In this document: positions 3,977 to 7,069 of the stretch, piece by piece | Numbering within the stretch: position 1 is the stretch's first letter | Layout of the letters: every line of letters starts with the position of its first letter | Assembly (NCBI GenBank): GCA_012032575.1 | Contig: JAAUSP010000407.1 | Span: 1-7,069, forward strand | Direction of reading: 5' to 3' | Source: Anaerolineales bacterium | Lineage (GTDB): Bacteria; Chloroflexota; Anaerolineae; 4572-78; J111 | DNA length: 7,069 nt | Made by a program: the position numbers and the translations under genes | The notes under the pieces: generated by a model | The model's input: the letters and a program-made list of their open reading frames with translations, nothing else | Told to the model about the DNA's origin: nothing | Database searches by the model: none

Positions 3977-6034
3977 TCAAACCAGGTTGAGTTTGCGCGC
4001 TTTGGAGATGGCCTGCTTGCGGTTGGGCGCATCCAGCTTGTGGTAGATGTGCTTAATATGGGTGCGGGCCGTATGCACCGAAATAATGAGGGTGTCGGAG
4101 ATTTCCTGGGGTGAATAAGCCTGACTCAAGAGTTTGAGGACTTCGATTTCCCGTTCGCTGAGGGGATGGGGGGCCAGGGGCACAGCGTCGGGCGGCAGCG
4201 ATTCATGGTGGCCGGCTTTTAGCAGGCGCGAGGCGTAGGCCGAGGCGAGGTTTTGCCTGATGGCGCGATGCAAAAGTTCGATGAGCGGCTGCCCTTCGTC
4301 GAGGAAGGTGCGAATGTAGTTTTCAGGTTCGGCCAGGATGAGGGCCTGTTCCAGAAAGGTCAGGGCTTGATCGAAGTTGTTGGTATAGGCGGCCACAATG
4401 GCTTTGAGAACCAACAGCTTGACGTGGTCGCTTTGGCGGCCATCCGCTTCGGCATAGGGCAGCAGTTTGTCAAGCCAGCCGTCGGCTTCGGCCAGGGAGG
4501 CGGGGGTGCGCTGGTGTATTAACACCCGTATCCGGGTGAGATATTCATCCTGATGGAGATAAATGAATTTGTCGGCAGGGTGGGCCGGATGAGCCTCCAG
4601 CCAGGCCAAACCGGCGTCGAGGTCGCCCTGGGTTAATTTGAATTGGATATATTGAGCGGTAATACGAGCGCTGGCAATTTCATTATTGGCTTGCTGGGCA
4701 AAACCCAAAGCCCGGTGCAGGGTAGCATAAGCGGCCTGAGTCTTGCCTTCGGCCCACTCTAAACGGGCCAACCCGACAAAATACTCCGGGAAGGCGCGGT
4801 TGCGCAGCAGGGCTTGCCTGGCTAAGGCAATCTCCCATAACTCAGCCGCCTGGGTCAACTCGTTCCACTCGTAGTAGAGCAGGGTGGCCCAGACATAATA
4901 GATCAGCGGCGGCTCCCGGCGATTCGTTTCGGTCAGACGGCGGACCTGGCTGTGGGTGTGGGCCACCTGGTGCAGCTTACCCTCGGCAAATTGGGCATGG
5001 CCCAGCCAAACCAGGCCCAGAATGGCCGAGTCTTCATCGCCATAGCGGTAGATGTCGGTCATGGCCTGGGCTAACATCTCGGCGGAAGCGCGCGCTTTGC
5101 CCATGCGCAGATAGTTTAAGCCCAACAGCCGGGTGGCGCTCATCCGATAGCCGGCGTCGTCCGGCGAGAGGCGGGCCAGGGCCTGGCGGGCCTGCTCCAT
5201 CGCCCCCGGAATGTCGCCCAGCATGCGTTTGAGGTAGGAGTTAGCCGTATGCACTTTGCCCAGCAGCGAGTCGTTATTTTCGGCCCGGCAGGCCGCTTCG
5301 ACCCGCTGTAAAATCTGTTGACCGGCCTGCCACTGCCCGCTTGACATCAACGCCCAGGCATAGCCTACCCCCAATTCGGCATCGGTCTGCCAGATTGCTT
5401 CGGGCATGGCCGCAATCCAGCGCTGCCAGCTTTGGGCGTAGCGCATAAATTGAATGGGCGCGGCCAGGGTTTTGATCAGGCGGACCACGGTTTCCCAGGC
5501 GTGGGCGGCCAGGGCGTATTGAATGGCTTCGTCCAGGTAGCCGTTGGCTTCACACCATTGGCTGGCCCGCAGATATAGGCCGTCAACAGAGGCTCTGGCC
5601 ATAGTCTGCTCAAGGCTCTGGCGCAGAAAGTCGGCAAAAAGAGGGTGATAGCGATACCACTGGCGGCGGTCGTCCTGGGCAATCAACAGGTTGGCACGAT
5701 GCAACTGTTCCAGCACGGTTTGGCTGTCGTTTTGCCCGGTAACAGCGGCGCAGAGAGGCGCGGTCAGGTGGTCGAGGATAGAGGTTTGCAGGAGGAACTG
5801 CCGGTCTGAGGCCGATTGTTTTCTAAAGAGTTCCTCGGCCAGGTAATCGAAGATGTAATGGTGGCTGCTGGTAAAATTGGCAATAAAGGCGTCTTTTTCT
5901 TCGTCGTTGAGCCGCTGTAGCGAGAGCGCGGCCAATTGCAGGCTGGCAATCCAGCCTTCGGTACGGTTTTGCAGGGCCGCGATGGCCTCGGTTGACAGGG
6001 CCAGTCTGTTGATCTGATTAAAAAGTCGGTGATT
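3977..6034 (-). CDS. LAL-family (MalT-like) LuxR transcriptional regulator, C-terminal part after an internal stop
   Basis: This is the rest of the regulator that starts at 6628. It is in the same frame as the N-terminal part, beyond the TGA at 6035-6037. It begins with N-Q-I-N-R-L-A-L-S-T-E-A and R-T-E-G-W-I-A-S-L-Q-L-A-A, the winged-helix region that follows the ATPase core in these proteins. The segment with S-S-H-H-Y-I-F-D-Y-L-A-E-E-L-F and W-Y-R-Y-H-P-L-F-A-D-F-L comes next; both blocks are family hallmarks. A long alpha-helical TPR-like repeat region (about 400 residues) probably binds the inducer or partner. The last ~61 residues are a LuxR/GerE helix-turn-helix starting L-S-E-R-E-I-E-V-L-K and including H-T-A-R-T-H-I-K-H-I-Y-H-K-L. 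A start at 5935 could be called but would lie inside a conserved block. The ligand and targets cannot be told from sequence. Confidence 0.92.
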   Translation of the reverse strand, partial: NHRLFNQINRLALSTEAIAALQNRTEGWIASLQLAALSLQRLNDEEKDAFIANFTSSHHYIFDYLAEELFRKQSASDRQFLLQTSILDHLTAPLCAAVTGQNDSQTVLEQLHRANLLIAQDDRRQWYRYHPLFADFLRQSLEQTMARASVDGLYLRASQWCEANGYLDEAIQYALAAHAWETVVRLIKTLAAPIQFMRYAQSWQRWIAAMPEAIWQTDAELGVGYAWALMSSGQWQAGQQILQRVEAACRAENNDSLLGKVHTANSYLKRMLGDIPGAMEQARQALARLSPDDAGYRMSATRLLGLNYLRMGKARASAEMLAQAMTDIYRYGDEDSAILGLVWLGHAQFAEGKLHQVAHTHSQVRRLTETNRREPPLIYYVWATLLYYEWNELTQAAELWEIALARQALLRNRAFPEYFVGLARLEWAEGKTQAAYATLHRALGFAQQANNEIASARITAQYIQFKLTQGDLDAGLAWLEAHPAHPADKFIYLHQDEYLTRIRVLIHQRTPASLAEADGWLDKLLPYAEADGRQSDHVKLLVLKAIVAAYTNNFDQALTFLEQALILAEPENYIRTFLDEGQPLIELLHRAIRQNLASAYASRLLKAGHHESLPPDAVPLAPHPLSEREIEVLKLLSQAYSPQEISDTLIISVHTARTHIKHIYHKLDAPNRKQAISKARKLNLV

Positions 6035-6628
6035 TCATGCCAGGGTAAAACTCAAATCGCTGCTGCGCAGTTCGTCGAGCCGGCCCTGCGCCCGCAGCCG
6101 GGCCAGCGCCCAGGGCGGATCAACCCGGCTGGCGATGACCAGGTGCAGGTGGGGCGGCAGGTGATGTAATAAAAAGTCAACGCCGTGATGAATTTCTTGA
6201 TTTTGGATGGCGTGATAGTCATCGAGCACCAGCAGCAGAGGGGTGTCAGCGTGGGCCAACCCGTTGATGATTTCAGCCAACACAGTCTGGATAGTGGGTT
6301 GAGAGTGGAAGGTTTGCAGCAAATTCCGGGCATGGCTGCCGACCTCCGGCTGCACGGTTTCGAGCGCGGCGACCAGATAGGTCAAAAAGCAGGCCGGGTC
6401 GCTGTCCTCATCTTCCAGGGTCAGCCAGGCCACCGGCGGAGTCTGCCGGGTGCGCAGCCACGAGCTGAGCAGCGTTGTTTTGCCATACCCGGCCGGGGTC
6501 GAAATGAGGATAGCCCCGTTTTCAACGGTCAAAGCGTGGTCCAACTGCTGGAACAACCGCGGCCGGTGCAGCAACCCAGGCGGCGCGGGGGGAACAAACA
6601 GCTTTGTCTGTAACAGGGGGGTGTCCAT
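6035..6628 (-). CDS. LAL-family (MalT-like) LuxR transcriptional regulator, N-terminal ATPase part, ended by a TGA
   Basis: This is the head of a large ATP-dependent activator (~883 codons with the C-terminal part, usual for the family). The ATG at 6628 gives the typical N-terminus P-L-L-Q-T-K-L-F-V-P-P. Walker A is T-P-A-G-Y-G-K-T-T (residues 44-52, with K50). Walker B is L-L-L-V-L-D-D-Y-H (131-139, D136/D137). The sensor-like A-S-R-x-D-P-P and L-A-R-L-R-A-Q-G-R-L-D-E-L motifs are at 166-187, followed by L-R-S-S-D-L-S-F-T-L-A, after which TGA interrupts the protein. In relatives the next residues are like E-I-T-D-F-L-N-Q. That exact string appears here if one extra base near 6037 is removed and one base is restored in the A-run at 6020-6024. 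No Shine-Dalgarno sequence precedes the start. A TATAAT lies 7 nt upstream, so the mRNA is probably leaderless. It lies downstream of the receiver gene on the same strand. Confidence 0.92.
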   Translation of the reverse strand: MDTPLLQTKLFVPPAPPGLLHRPRLFQQLDHALTVENGAILISTPAGYGKTTLLSSWLRTRQTPPVAWLTLEDEDSDPACFLTYLVAALETVQPEVGSHARNLLQTFHSQPTIQTVLAEIINGLAHADTPLLLVLDDYHAIQNQEIHHGVDFLLHHLPPHLHLVIASRVDPPWALARLRAQGRLDELRSSDLSFTLA

Positions 6629-6664
6629 AAGTTAGATTATACTATGAATTGACTTTCGTTAAAA
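6629..6664 (-). promoter_or_regulatory. Promoter of the LAL regulator, predicted leaderless
   Basis: On the minus strand a perfect TATAAT (6636-6641) is separated from the ATG at 6628 by only CTAACTT, which puts the transcription start at or within about one base of the ATG. The -35 at 6659-6664 reads TTTTAA and is weak (three of six). The short interval has no purine-rich ribosome binding site. Weak -35 promoters usually need an activator, which would fit the inverted repeat just upstream. Confidence 0.55.
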
Positions 6665-6687
6665 ATGGTATACATCTGGTAAGTCAA
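6649..6687. repeat. Inverted heptamers TTGACTT/AAGTCAA upstream of the LAL regulator
   Basis: TTGACTT at 6649-6655 and its exact complement AAGTCAA at 6681-6687 are 32 bp apart start to start, about three helical turns, so both face the same side of the DNA. They span the -35 region and upstream DNA of the regulator promoter. This is the geometry expected of an operator bound by a dimer, but heptamer pairs also arise by chance. Confidence 0.35.
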
Positions 6688-6776
6688 GTGGAAAACAGGG
6701 GTTAGCAATCAGCCTTGCATCCGCACCATTCGGCCCTGCAACAAATCCATCCAGCGATCTACAACCTAATATTTGA

Positions 6777-7069
6777 TTATTCAAGCGGTTTAGTGATCTG
6801 CGAGGTTCGTAATTTGGTGATCAAATCCTGCAATCGAATCGGACTGATAGGTTTGATCAGAATAATATCAGCTTGATCGCGTAAGGTTTCAGCCCTATAC
6901 AGGTCAGCGGTGATGATAATAACCATAGTTTGAGTCAGCCGTTGATCGGCTCGGATCTGCTTTAATACCCCTGCGCCTGAAACAGAGGGAAGATGCAAAT
7001 CTAAAATTACGACATCCGGGATGGTAGCTGCCAACCATTGGAGAGCGACTTGTCCATCTTGAATGATTT
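6777..7069 (-). CDS. Response regulator receiver domain protein, N-terminus cut by the window edge
   Basis: The frame is open from 7067 to TAA at 6777-6779, about 96 codons. It starts mid-domain with I-I-Q-D-G-Q-V-A-L-Q-W-L, the alpha-2 region of a CheY-like receiver. Phosphoacceptor Asp is in V-V-I-L-D-L-H-L-P-S-V-S-G, the switch Thr in I-I-I-T-A-D-L, and the conserved Lys in L-I-K-P-I-S. The missing N-terminus should hold the acidic pair that binds Mg2+. Only ~20 residues follow the Lys, so no C-terminal DNA-binding or enzyme domain is present. It is either a single-domain receiver passing phosphate on, or the receiver at the end of a hybrid kinase lying outside the window. A TTG at 7034 could be called as start, but coding clearly continues upstream. 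It is on the same strand as the LAL regulator, 148 nt upstream of it. Confidence 0.88.
   Translation of the reverse strand, partial: IIQDGQVALQWLAATIPDVVILDLHLPSVSGAGVLKQIRADQRLTQTMVIIITADLYRAETLRDQADIILIKPISPIRLQDLITKLRTSQITKPLE

Noticed and set aside
5764..5949. Small overlapping frame in the regulator, including N-W-P-R-S-R
   Set aside because: It is an alternate-frame shadow of the regulator near the indel pair, with no independent coding evidence.
1..7069. CRISPR array, tRNA, rRNA or transposase gene
   Set aside because: No regularly spaced direct repeats, no tRNA-like cloverleaf sequence, no conserved rRNA segments and no transposase motifs were seen on either strand.

Overview
The window looks like part of a metagenome-type contig from a filamentous or Anaerolineae-like member of the Chloroflexota. 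This is an inference. It rests on a large MalT/LAL-type ATP-dependent LuxR regulator with the N-terminal style common in that phylum, on a secreted lipoprotein cytochrome c peroxidase, and on moderate base composition over most of the window. The first ~300 bases are different: they are very GC-rich and encode the C-terminal end of an actinobacterial-type DEAD-box RNA helicase. That block then runs, in one open frame, into the C-terminal end of a sensor histidine kinase. A chimeric assembly is the simplest reading.

Layout. 1-207 (+): helicase tail with three single-base insertions. About 304-600 (+): histidine kinase ATPase fragment. 644-1849 (-): complete receiver-HisKA-HATPase hybrid kinase, convergent with the fragment. 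1850-2402: AT-richer gap with no supported gene, holding one strong hairpin terminator at 2340-2373. 2403-3520 (-): di-heme cytochrome c peroxidase lipoprotein broken by one missing base near 2861-2870. 3521-3976: a structured intergenic region with a good sigma70-like promoter for the peroxidase, a leader hairpin, a 12-bp tandem repeat that also fits a G-quadruplex motif, and an 82-nt nested inverted repeat. 3977-6628 (-): LAL regulator of about 883 codons, interrupted by a TGA that is best explained by a +1/-1 indel pair at 6018-6037. 6629-6776: promoter region of that regulator, probably giving a leaderless mRNA. 6777-7069 (-): receiver-domain protein cut off by the window edge.

How the genes fit together. 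Four of the proteins are signalling parts: two histidine kinases, a lone receiver and an ATP-dependent transcription factor. The peroxidase is the only metabolic enzyme; it would remove H2O2 outside the membrane using electrons from a cytochrome c or cupredoxin. The peroxidase and the regulator each appear to have their own promoter, so there is no firm operon, and a regulatory link between them is only a guess from position.

I see no clearly new biological system here. The most useful second-look items are the chimeric left end, the repeated single-base lesions (most likely sequencing error), and the dense structured DNA between the peroxidase and the regulator.
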